DNA of 42,917 bases from Ectocarpus siliculosus (taxonomy: Eukaryota > Sar > Phaeophyceae > Ectocarpales > Ectocarpaceae): positions 197,629 to 240,545 of the forward strand of contig FN647938.1 in the NCBI GenBank assembly GCA_000310025.1, read 5' to 3'. A program made the translations under genes and the position numbers. Under the pieces are notes generated by a model. That model was not told the DNA's origin, did no database searches, and worked only from the letters and a program-made list of their open reading frames with translations. How positions within the stretch are numbered: position 1 is the stretch's first letter; every line of letters begins with the position of its first letter. Of the stretch, positions 24,908-31,051 are shown piece by piece.

Positions 24908-27900
24908 GTCTTTCCAAGGGCACTGTTCAACATGCCTAGCGTCGAACTCGCCTCCCACTCCTATGCCCGATGATCCACAGAAGCTCGTGGACAGTCTCGA
25001 CGGGTTCCTGCCGAGTTGTCGGGGAGCATGTTTCGGGCCAGTCCAAATACTCTTCTGGCGGGACGTCTGCTGATTAACGCGCATTTGTCTTTTTGTTTGG
25101 TTCCTGATGCGCACATGCTAACACTTGGCCCAACATGTTGATGTTGTTACCGGCCGCTCTTGTTTGTGCCATAAAGATATCCCATCGGTTGCGTGAGCGC
25201 GGTTCTCAGCCCACGAACAGATGAGCAGGTCATCGCTTTGCTTTCGGAGCGTGGGATGCAGGTAAGACTATCGGCGTGACCATGATATTTTGTAACTTGT
25301 GACTGCCACATCCCGCAGATGCGTCTGCTCATCCCATGTCAGCGCTCACGGCGCATCTCTCTATAGTTTTTGCAAAGCTTCAGAACGGGTCCTCATCCTT
25401 CGAAGATGCCTCCTCTGTTTCAGCTTTCTACTGTTGTACACCCCCCTCTCTGTCTCCGCTACCAGCCCACCCAGATGTCTTGGGCTTGTGCTCATCGAGG
25501 TCCCCTCGATTTGTGCTTGACTCACAGTACTAAGCCCCTTACCATCCGCCCCTTGCCACATTCCTAGTTTTGAGTGTCCGATGGCCTTTACACTCGCGCA
25601 ACCCCACCGCATTCATGGTTGGTTTCTATTGCCCCCCTAATCAACCCATGTCATCTCTGGCTTGGTTTGGAACAGCAAACGCAAGGATGATGGCCAGCTT
25701 CTGGTTCTCATCCTTGTGAAACGCAGCCTGGGCCGGCGAAAACCCGTAATATCGCTCCGTCCCGGCGTTGCAGGGATGCGAGGTCAATGGTCCAACGACT
25801 ACGGCATGCGTTTACATGAGCCCCCCCTTGCTTCGTCATTGATGACACCCAGGTGTTCAGCGTGACCCACAGGGTTCGCAGGCGACACGTGGTGATAAAG
25901 TCGTCCAGCGTGAGGCTGTGGAAGTGGGTCGACGACGATGTGATCGCGATTGTCACCAAGGAGGTGGGTGCCTGAGGACGTTACTTACGCCAAGCGCCTC
26001 GACACGGGCCATGTCGGCCGTTCTCAAGACCCTGAAATATTGTTTCTGACGCGGCTGGACAAGTGGACTTTGGTCAACGGTAGTCACATATGTAGACCTT
26101 ATACGGAAACTTGGTGCTCAATGATATGGGTACGATTTAGGGTATGCATCTATCGTTTGGATGATGCACGGAATACTTCATACGTCTTGGACTCATATGT
26201 GTCGCTGTCTCTATGGGTCTGATCAACGACTTTTGTGTGCGAATGCTCGCCATGGGCCCTTCGAGAGACGGAATCCTGATGGCATGGACAATCCACATCT
26301 GCTAAGGCACCTGCCACGTTCCCCGTCTTAGCCTGGCCCGTTGGCGCGTATCCAATAGAGACTAGCGCCGGACGGCCTGGGGGTAGTGTCCAGGCATAGA
26401 CAGACATGTGCCTCAGTCTACAGCAGCCAGGCGGTACATACCTGATTCTGTTTCTCAACCGTTTTTGCGACCCTGTGACTCTGCACTGTACGCGGACCCC
26501 GTGCGCTGTCCGCTCCCAGGAGGTGCTCCGGTGGGATGTTCGAGGGACTGCCATGCCGAAGAAGCTTTTCACGCGGAATCGGCCATACAGCCCATCCCCC
26601 ACCGACGGTGCCAGCAGAGCTTGCGACTACCAGTGCACGGCTGACGGCAGGTGCTAATTATCGTTGGTACAAGAAGTGGTTCTAGGCTTCTCAGTGTACT
26701 CGGGACGGAGCACTGGGTGATGTTGGAACGGAGAAGGAAAGCAACAATGGGCACGTCTGGTAGCGGCTGTTTAGAACGTAGCGAAGTAGCGGAGAAGACG
26801 CACGCAGAGACAGCCTCCTTTGTGCGCGCGCTATTCACGCAGCGGTAGTCCTGCACGTGAAAGTTGACGCCCGAGAGATCACGCCCGTGTCATGCCCATC
26901 ACACGTCGTGCTGGTGCCGCTGGCCTAGTCTGGGGTCTTGCGACGTCGTGGTATGAAACCCGTACAGAGCGTTCAGGTGTAGTTGGGGGACCGACTTCAA
27001 CAGTGAGGAAGTCTGTTGTTTGGATTCTATGCATACGAGGGAGATCATTGCTCGTTGACATGCCGAGGCCATTCGGTTCTTGCCACAGATGGGGGCTGCT
27101 GTTCGTCGCCGACAAGGAGCGCATGTGTGATGGCTGCAGGCATGAGCCGCACGACACAACTCAGGACTGCTGTGCTTGCGAGGTACGACAAACGCTCGTA
27201 TTCGCTTGTGTGATGTTAGGTGGCCTCATATTTCTGTACCTATATGTCACACATCAGTCGAGTATTTTTCTCACATTCTGTGAATTGGAATTTTTCTTCG
27301 GGCACAATCCATCTGTTAGGCGGACAATAGGTTTTGGTCTTGGTTGGTGCGCCGAATAGGTTTCAAGTAGACCGCGTGGACAAGTACATTGCAGCATGCC
27401 GAATGCTCACCTATTTTGCTCTTGCCCGCTCTTGTCGACACGTGTGGCGAATCCTGAATCTCTTAGCCCCAACCAAGAGGGTTTAGTTCGATTCAAAAAT
27501 GAAATGTCAAAACCTGGCAAGGTCTCGTCCAAAGGGTCACACCTAGAAGCGCCCGCGTTATCTCTGACTCGCCCGAATCCAATGGTTGATGCTCTCTTTT
27601 TGGACCATGACATCGTATTCGATCGCAATTCGCACCGTGCCTGGCGTCTTTATACCCACCAGCTGTGGATTGACTCCAGTGAGCTAGAAGACCGTCGGTA
27701 CTCGTTTTTGACACTCTTCACCCTCTGACACGCTTCGGTTGTTTCTGCATCCGTTTGCTTTTTTCAATTCTTGAAGACTTCGTTGCTGCTGGACCTTCAC
27801 GACTTCAGTGGCACGGCAAACACGCGCTGTTTCCGCGCCCTCGGTGCCTCCCTGTTGGACATCCCGCACCGGCCAGCGGCGGATGCGACACCCCCGGCGA

Positions 27901-29196
27901 TGACGGCGGGTGCGCCAAATCATTCGGAGGGTACGTGAAGCTACGCCCCGGTGCTTGCGAGTTTCCTCTGTCTTTTTTTTTCGCTCTTTCTTCTGTTTGT
28001 GTTGGGTGGTACATTGAATGCGCAACACCCGTGGCGGGCGTGGTCACTCATGGTGGCATCAGAAAGTGTTGCGCTTGCGGGTGGTTGGTCGGTTTACGGT
28101 GTGTTTTGGCTGAAGCCCCTGCTGGTCATGCCCACGTGGGTTGAGGTGAGTTCTGTCGCATGTCCAATGAAGGTGCTGTCTATTAGTGGCGTATGTCGCA
28201 TCTGTCTCACAAAGGTACAACAATTGTGGTAGGCGCAGAGGACTGAAGAGTTCCTACACAACTTCGCTCGCTTCCTCTGAATTAAACATTTCACCAGCGA
28301 GCGATCGGTTCTTTGATGTCCAAGGTGCTGCGTACGAACGGCCTTGACCCTCACGCCACGAACGCGAATTTTCTACCGTTGTGCCAGGGTTCGAGTGGGA
28401 CAAGCCCTTGCTGGCGGCTGTTATTCCAGACGCCGACACCGGCTTGAACCTTCTTCAACTGCTGCGGCTCGGCGACCGACAAGGCGGTGGTGGCGGAGAT
28501 GGCGACTGTCTTTGTTCGGCGGTCTTGCAGGAGGAGGGTCAACAGCACACCGGTAATTCAATTCTGTCAACCGCCCTGTGTTGAGAGTACCGTTGAGGCC
28601 GGTCGGTTTCTTTTTGATAAGTCCCACAAGACGAACCCTGACGGATTTCTTCTTCGAAGTGGCTTTGCCACCCATCGGATAGCCCCCAGCTTTCACCAGA
28701 CAGGTAAAAACACGATGTAGTTCTAATCGGACACCCGGGCAGTTTAACCCATGTACGTTCACCCGTGTGAGTTCTGTTTCTAGACGCTGTGTTGCCCTCT
28801 GAAGCCCATACAATCGCTCTTTTCCCACCTCCGCTCCCCCCCTGCTGTGGCACTACTGCTATGGTCGAACAATGCGTGGCACCAGGGCTTCGCCAACTCC
28901 AGCGAAGCCTGAGGGAATCGAAACTGCCCGCTGTGCCGTACAGAATCTTACCTTGGAGACCGGCGCCAGGAATAGACCTTATCGTCGTTGTGACCCTCGC
29001 GGGGGCAATGACGGTTTTCAAGATTGAGCCCGAGGCGGCCGCTTTGACGAAGGTTTCGCACGACGGGCAGGCGTTTCCTGCGGGGGTTGTGGACGTCGAG
29101 GAAGACTCGCTCCACGGGGACCTAGTGGTGCTGTCTGCCGCGGCCGGGGAGGATCGGACCTGGGTAGTTTCTCGAGCATCGAAGGAGGTATCCTGA
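1034..29196 (+). CDS. giant TSET scaffold (TTRAY/TWD40-like) protein with ConA-like domain and C-terminal clathrin-type propeller, 5' partial
   Basis: Exons: 1034(or 1061)-1235, 1750-1832, 2377-2829, 3240-3366, 3990-4093, 4783-4873, 5486-5681, 6352-6427, 7037-7079, 8387-8575, 8827-8928, 9501-9659, 9918-10159, 10685-10924, 11388-11570, 12098-12313, 13059-13220, 14150-14525, 15054-15272, 15670-16095, 16819-16977, about 17522-17719, 18305-18520, 19003-19137, 19428-19562, 19854-19967, 20311-20486, 20918-21109, 21272-21334, 21590-24796, 25177-25261, 25853-25963, 26520 to about 26887, 27777-27931 (end 27930), 28388-28552, 28784-29196. Exit and entry phases agree at every junction except around 26650-27777. 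The TTRAY half and the clathrin half are linked by 21334 to 21590: both are phase 2, the acceptor is strong (ctcacctttcag), and no stop codon or intergenic gap intervenes. Known: TSET is a COPI/clathrin-adaptor relative acting at the plasma membrane or endosomes. Inferred: this protein is a coat scaffold. The alternative is two genes, the second starting at ATG 21663. Confidence 0.62.
2168..2366 (+). mobile_element. short interspersed element copy with poly-C tail, next to a 3' splice site
   Basis: The copy runs from about CAACCCATGACATG to CATGAGTACCCCCC. It aligns along its whole length (about 190 bp, roughly 80% by eye) with the copy at 25642-25827. Its C-rich tail merges into the polypyrimidine tract of the acceptor at 2376. 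Its 3' end resembles the end of the LINE at 41.4 kb. Confidence 0.65.
3759..3850. repeat. two tandem ~45-bp units in an intron
   Basis: Units begin TAGCACAGATGGAATCCTC at 3759 and TAGCACCGATGGAATACTC at 3803, with the start of a third at 3848. They are intronic and no function is evident. Confidence 0.6.
3990..4873 (+). CDS. exons for the inter-propeller helical linker
   Basis: Exons 3990-4093 and 4783-4873. The first encodes YFLRTMAVLIQAGPGGG, which aligns with the KQLFAVLQSARGSS segment that follows the first propeller in plant TWD40 proteins (from memory). It enters in phase 0 and leaves in phase 2 (CG|GTACGA). The second enters in phase 2 after tttgcgtgcag, is basic (DKGLKDRSKPRRLASLPGH), and leaves in phase 0 at a weaker GAG|GTTCGG donor. 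Both phases fit their neighbours, and the other two frames of the second exon contain stops. Confidence 0.55.
5486..10924 (+). CDS. exons for the second beta-propeller (TTRAY/TWD40 signature region)
   Basis: Exons 5486-5681, 6352-6427, 7037-7079, 8387-8575, 8827-8928, 9501-9659, 9918-10159, 10685-10924. This is the best match to TTRAY/TWD40. Shared landmarks in the same order are: HEERRRFLVLYEIVAT (plant SRKRHLFLVVFEFSGAT); ALLVEGGGYLAAVYSIPDM (plant AILDEDKTGLSMYILPKL); LPVTRVIATP (plant TEVDRIFSTP); LAVLTTRRVLMLSA (plant AGILTTQRVLMVSA); VSVAWAGSSVVCTLEDGR (plant SLLWVGPALLFSTT); and GIAACLPDRLCLV (plant VGALNDRLLLA). Plant sequences are from memory. Known role of the family: structural propeller of the outer TSET layer, analogous to alpha- and beta'-COP. 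Exons 6352-6427 and 7037-7079 are short and rest on phase plus partial similarity. Confidence 0.68.
5682..5718. repeat. GTACC microsatellite starting at a 5' splice site
   Basis: About seven GTACC units begin exactly at the GT of the donor after exon 5486-5681. Confidence 0.85.
7256..8037. repeat. direct repeat pair, about 87 bp, 692 bp apart, plus a 66-bp-period pair inside
   Basis: The block starting CATTTCCGTAGTACTTGGAC occurs at 7256-7342 and 7948-8035 with one visible mismatch, both ending in GGCTAGGGTTTGGGGG. Between them, a ~50-bp unit beginning GGCTTGTTTTACAACGTCG occurs at 7821 and 7887. All lie in the intron 7080-8386. The first copy is interrupted on its right by the antisense poly-C-tailed element at 7340-7460. 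Confidence 0.75.
7340..7460 (-). mobile_element. poly-C-tailed interspersed element copy (antisense)
   Basis: On the minus strand it reads GAGCCTGGTCCGGTG onward through GGTCAATGGTCAAACGAC and ATGAGTACAC, then 19 C. It is nearly identical to the sense copy at 15525-15630 (a few differences in about 100 bp), so the two are recent relatives. Confidence 0.75.
8282..8317. repeat. CA microsatellite (intronic)
   Basis: About 18 CA dinucleotides, located about 70 bp upstream of the exon beginning at 8387. Confidence 0.9.
9738..9783. repeat. CTG/TTG trinucleotide repeat (intronic)
   Basis: Three CTG units are followed by about twelve TTG units in the intron after exon 9501-9659. Confidence 0.85.
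10177..10285 (-). mobile_element. poly-C-tailed element copy (antisense), diverged
   Basis: On the minus strand it contains GGACGCGTGGTCAATGGTC, the same terminal block as the LINE at 41.4 kb, and ends in a C-rich run (G-rich 10177-10194 on the plus strand). It begins about 17 bp downstream of the 5' splice site at 10160. Confidence 0.55.
10970..11072. repeat. GTAGATGTC repeats (intronic)
   Basis: The nine-base unit GTAGATGTC occurs in two short clusters near 10970-11000 and 11046-11072 within the intron after 10924. Confidence 0.75.
11388..15272 (+). CDS. exons for the alpha-solenoid of the TTRAY-like part
   Basis: Exons 11388-11570, 12098-12313, 13059-13220, 14150-14525, 15054-15272. The first begins RPFFPLEPLVAGVL, matching the VGLLEPLLIGF motif that joins propeller to solenoid in plant TWD40 proteins. 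Helical segments follow: LLDDGTLQVLRRIVARY, CSAFRVLSRYGLHVLAAEV and LSLGEQSARLGLHEAAARLF (plant LGYACIKYGQFDSAKETF). Ser- and Ala-rich insertions separate them. The first four junctions are phase 2 and then phase 0. The acceptor at 13058 sits right after a CTG-repeat tract that may supply pyrimidines. The solenoid is short compared with COPI relatives. Confidence 0.62.
14936..14973. repeat. GA microsatellite (intronic)
   Basis: A perfect GA run preceded by imperfect GACA/GAGA repeats from about 14888. On the minus strand it creates spurious Ser/Leu frames. Confidence 0.9.
15525..15630 (+). mobile_element. poly-C-tailed interspersed element copy next to a 3' splice site
   Basis: It runs from GAGCCTGGTCCGGTGAG through GGTCAATGGTCAAACGAC to ATGAGTACACCCCCCCC. 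The tail leads into a C/T-rich tract and the AAG acceptor at 15669, about 40 bp downstream. It closely matches the antisense copy at 7340-7460. Confidence 0.75.
15670..19967 (+). CDS. exons for a concanavalin-A/LamG-like beta-sandwich domain
   Basis: Exons 15670-16095, 16819-16977, about 17522-17719, 18305-18520, 19003-19137, 19428-19562, 19854-19967, all phase 0. The domain opens near the end of the first exon with CGYWRFSEGA. It continues with GVFVRAVRGSSIDVGLF and VATVEVWVNAGK, then FHVLACRVSASGEHVWSLV, the hallmark WDKWTHVAVSMDTS followed by EVRLFLDGHRVG, and closes with WMVLGPDLVGWKLSETRVWA. W-x-H-V-A plus L-F-L-D-G is typical of LamG/pentraxin-like sandwiches. No signal peptide is visible, so the domain is probably cytosolic. 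The start of the third exon is uncertain (17405, 17408 or 17522 all keep frame). The last exon ends at CAG|GCAAGA, a GC-type donor. Confidence 0.6.
18521..18588. repeat. GA microsatellite followed by a G run, starting at a 5' splice site
   Basis: The donor GTGAGAGAACGAGAG leads directly into imperfect and then perfect GA repeats and ten G. Confidence 0.85.
20311..21334 (+). CDS. exons for a basic, proline-rich linker
   Basis: Exons 20311-20486, 20918-21109 and 21272-21334. The first encodes a helix (SLSLAETKKARLIIRAAS) that runs into PPPRPTPGTPVRR. The second is Pro/Gly/Arg-rich (RPPNAPPNFRARVMSGLAPP). The third is a 63-nt microexon, FEVQFRLRRLQVELQWTTN, which looks like a charged helix. All three leave in phase 2, and the next exon, 21590-24796, enters in phase 2. 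The acceptors are non-CAG (AAG at 20310, GAG at 20917). No enzymatic motif is visible. This linker carries the frame from the ConA domain into the clathrin-bearing half, so its correctness matters most for the fusion claim. Confidence 0.5.
21590..24796 (+). CDS. 3.2-kb exon: acidic disordered region with two repeat arrays, running into the clathrin-like propeller
   Basis: This is one open frame of about 1,069 codons. An ATG at 21663 could start a protein, but the frame is open upstream to 21494 and a good acceptor at 21589 gives the phase needed to join exon 21272-21334. The first ~130 residues contain recurring aromatic motifs (NFAAFP, GFASFPVGG, GFASFPDMG, AWANFED), reminiscent of short adaptor-binding motifs. 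Two tandem arrays follow, then Ser/Thr/Ala/Glu-rich low-complexity sequence. The last ~60 residues become structured: VATVAIVDLWNGGATTR aligns with QVVIIDMNDPSNPIRR of clathrin heavy chain (from memory). The exon ends at ACAAG|GTGAGA in phase 2. Long antisense frames here are shadows of the repetitive codons. Confidence 0.8.
22337..22895 (+). repeat. coding tandem array, about five degenerate units of 37-39 residues
   Basis: The unit contains a VSATGEDDVAEEGAT core followed by QEASTAGGT and NKEAVNPA. Five recognisable units occur with substitutions and small length changes, all in frame, each about 110-117 bp. The degeneration suggests this array is older than the one at 23319. Confidence 0.75.
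23319..24017 (+). repeat. coding tandem array, about seven units of 32-34 residues
   Basis: Each unit reads approximately EEEEEGVAPPAQEEDH and then QVVPGPSTQVSPPS. Copies begin near 23319, 23418, 23517, 23619, 23721, 23817 and 23915, and the last is divergent. High nucleotide identity between units indicates recent expansion. The strand is strongly acidic (five Glu in a row) alternating with Pro/Ser, so it should be unstructured. Confidence 0.85.
24640..29196 (+). CDS. C-terminal clathrin heavy chain N-terminal-domain-like beta-propeller
   Basis: Exons: end of 21590-24796, 25177-25261, 25853-25963, 26520 to about 26887, 27777-27930, 28388-28552, 28784-29196. Landmarks in clathrin order (clathrin from memory): VATVAIVDLWNGGATTR; VSAVLSPRTDEQVIALL (clathrin DSAIMNPASKVIALK); MQVFSVTHRVRRRHVV; VRLWKWVDDDVIAIVT (clathrin VTFWKWISLNTVALVT); EVLRWDVRGTAMPKKLF (clathrin AVYHWSMEGESQPVKMF); IIVGTRSGS (clathrin LLLTGISAQ); VVLHVKV (clathrin KLHIIEV); and LPAVPYRILPWRPAPGIDL with VVVTLAGAMTVFKIE (clathrin HDVVFLITKYGYIHLYDLE). 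The frame stops at TGA 29194-29196, right after the last blade. There is no alpha-solenoid leg and no trimerisation region. A GAG|GTATCC donor at 29187 could in principle extend it. The path between 26650 and 27777 is uncertain. Confidence 0.66.
24860..24903. repeat. GA microsatellite (intronic)
   Basis: About 21 GA dinucleotides lie 60 bp after the donor at 24797. Antisense Ser-Leu frames here are artefacts. Confidence 0.9.
25642..25827 (+). mobile_element. poly-C-tailed interspersed element copy next to a 3' splice site
   Basis: It runs from CAACCCATGTCATCTCTGG through GGTCAATGGTCCAACGAC to CATGAGCCCCCCC. It is followed after about 25 bp by the CAG acceptor at 25852 of a clathrin-like exon. 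The internal part shares a readable frame with the 2168 copy (DDGQLLVL, VKRSLGRRK), which may be a remnant of element coding sequence or chance. Confidence 0.65.
26520..26887 (+). CDS. clathrin-like exon carrying two apparent single-base frame breaks
   Basis: The exon enters in phase 0 after cgctcccag and encodes EVLRWDVRGTAMPKKLF to DYQCTADGR. The frame then meets TAA at 26655. Similarity continues at once in the next frame (LIIVGTRSGSR), as if one G were missing from AGGTGG near 26650-26653, which would restore the conserved Trp of clathrin W-L-L-L-T-G. That frame runs to FVRALFTQR and stops at TAG 26847. Similarity continues in the third frame as VVLHVKVDARE. Alternatives are a sequencing error, a decayed allele, or a 35-nt intron at 26651-26685 for the first break (it begins gtgcta, ends tctag and restores frame). 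The 3' boundary is not certain. Confidence 0.45.
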
Positions 29197-31051
29197 TGAT
29201 TTCTTCGCTCAGTTCGTTGCTTTTTCGCGGTCCCGCGAGATGTGGAGCAGCTATGAAATAGGTGTAGTCTGCGGGGTTTGTTTTCGGCGTGTGGTACAGC
29301 AGTATCGGGGTTGGATCGTTCGGTTCGCCAGCGATATGGAGAGTCACACCAGGGGCGTATGCTCGGGCAGCAGAAGATCTGGATAGTTACAATATGATTA
29401 TTTTTCGCATGTTGCACTCTGTTCTTAGTTCCCCCACCATTAGCGCGTTTGAAGGGCCGGCAGCTGTACTTGAACGATTCCTGTGGTACAGAACACACCT
29501 GTGTGTGTATTTGTAAATCTCACGCATGTTTTCCGGTGGAATAAGTGCTGTGCTCAGGTCTGTAATAATATGTACAGCAGTATTCTCTTTGCGTTTGGGC
29601 GCGGACGTTACATACGTCAGTGCAACAAGCCGGTTCGTTCGTAACGAACTCTTGTCTGTTGGATTGGCCGGGCTAACCTGTATTGTATGCATACGATCAT
29701 ACGATCCTGTAGAATGTACAATAGATTGTAACAGAAAGAGGCACGGTTGAGAGGCACGTAGAGCAACCAGTGCGCGACCCAACGGGTTGTGCTACACGTA
29801 GTTGGGCCGGGCTGTAGACTAAAAGTAGAAGTAAATTGCGGTTGCCATCGCGATTGAATATTACACGTGGAATGCTGAGAGTGTGGCAAAAAGACGGAAA
29901 CTCGTGCGGGAGTCTGTCGCTCACAAGAGGCACGCGGCTTCGTCCGCTGTTGTTATCAATATTTTGTCCAGTTCCGTCGGGCCTTGAATCTTATAGAACT
30001 AGTCTACGAGGTCTACCACGGACTGGCAGACGGATCCGTCATCCATTTTTGGCGGTTGGTTGTGGATACCGCTCGCTCGACGGAAACATGCAAACATGGA
30101 CACATGACGGTTGTTATATCATCAAGCATCAAGGCATCAACGCTCGCAATTTTGTGGTATCTGGAGTCCTCCGTCCTCCCACGTAAAACGGGAAATAGGA
30201 AATCTACGATGCATCGCATCATTTTTCTATCAAGAACGAACGGTCTTCAAGACACCAAAAATAGGAAAATAGGGCTTGAAAACCATTCTGAAAACCACTG
30301 CCTCGAAGAGGAGGCGTTCGTCGGACCTCTGTCGCGGCGAGCCGGAGAATCGTCGCTAACGTCTCGCCCTGAGTGAAGGGCCTAATTCCGCCGCTGCGCT
30401 CTCAGCGCTCGAGGGAGCCGCAGCATAATTGTCTATACTGTACCTCTACAAGTAGTCCGGCCGCGGGGGGCTATCGGTCCCACAGCAGTAGCAGATGACC
30501 GCGTCAAGTGTTGGATCAGCACGGACATGTGAAGGTGGGTAAATAGAGAGAGATCGGAACGGTTTTTAATGTGAAGACAACAACAACAAACAACAAGCCC
30601 CCGCAGCTGGCCTGAAATAGAAGCATGCGTGAGTCATCGCACTCCCTCTTCCCCTTGCTCACGGGACTTGCAACAGTAACCATCATGCATACATCCATCG
30701 CCTCTCTCTGCTCTCTACTCCTGTAGTGTGGATATGTCGGATATGATATAGGCGTTGCGTTGGCCCTGGACCAGCAGCTGATGCCAGTACAACAGCAGGA
30801 AAAAAAAAAAAAGGTCCAACGGATCACTCCACAAAAATACTCTTCGAAACCATCAACACAAAGACACACACACTCCTTTGCCCACCCGCGTCGCGTCACT
30901 CGCACACCCAGCAACTAGCTCCTTCGGGGAAGACTAACGCTTGTCCGGAGACGAAACGCAAAGCAACCTTACAAAACGGCGAAGCTGCTGCTGCTGAGGA
31001 GGAGGAAGGCTGAGCTAGTCGGCGGTCGTACCCTGCTCCTGCTACTAGACT
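29197..31051. other. intergenic; no gene supported
   Basis: The stretch lies between the stop of the giant gene and the ATG of the PP2C gene. Frames are short and unlike any family I know. It presumably holds the 3' UTR of the first gene and the promoter and 5' UTR of the second. I could not place a polyadenylation signal or TATA box with confidence. A 12-A run lies at about 30800-30811. Confidence 0.6.

Noticed and set aside
23912-25114. 400-codon minus-strand frame, with other long antisense frames at 22017-22934, 23088-23915 and 21473-22273
   Set aside because: They mirror the acidic repeat exon: codon periodicity of the repeats keeps antisense frames open. The products are low-complexity or repetitive (WGGGLRGR, SLSLSL) and have no domain.
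26892-27359. 155-codon plus-strand frame as part of the clathrin-like propeller
   Set aside because: The stretch GLLFVADKERM briefly resembles a clathrin blade, but the later exon 28784-29196 matches that blade far better and in order. This frame is Cys-rich without further similarity.
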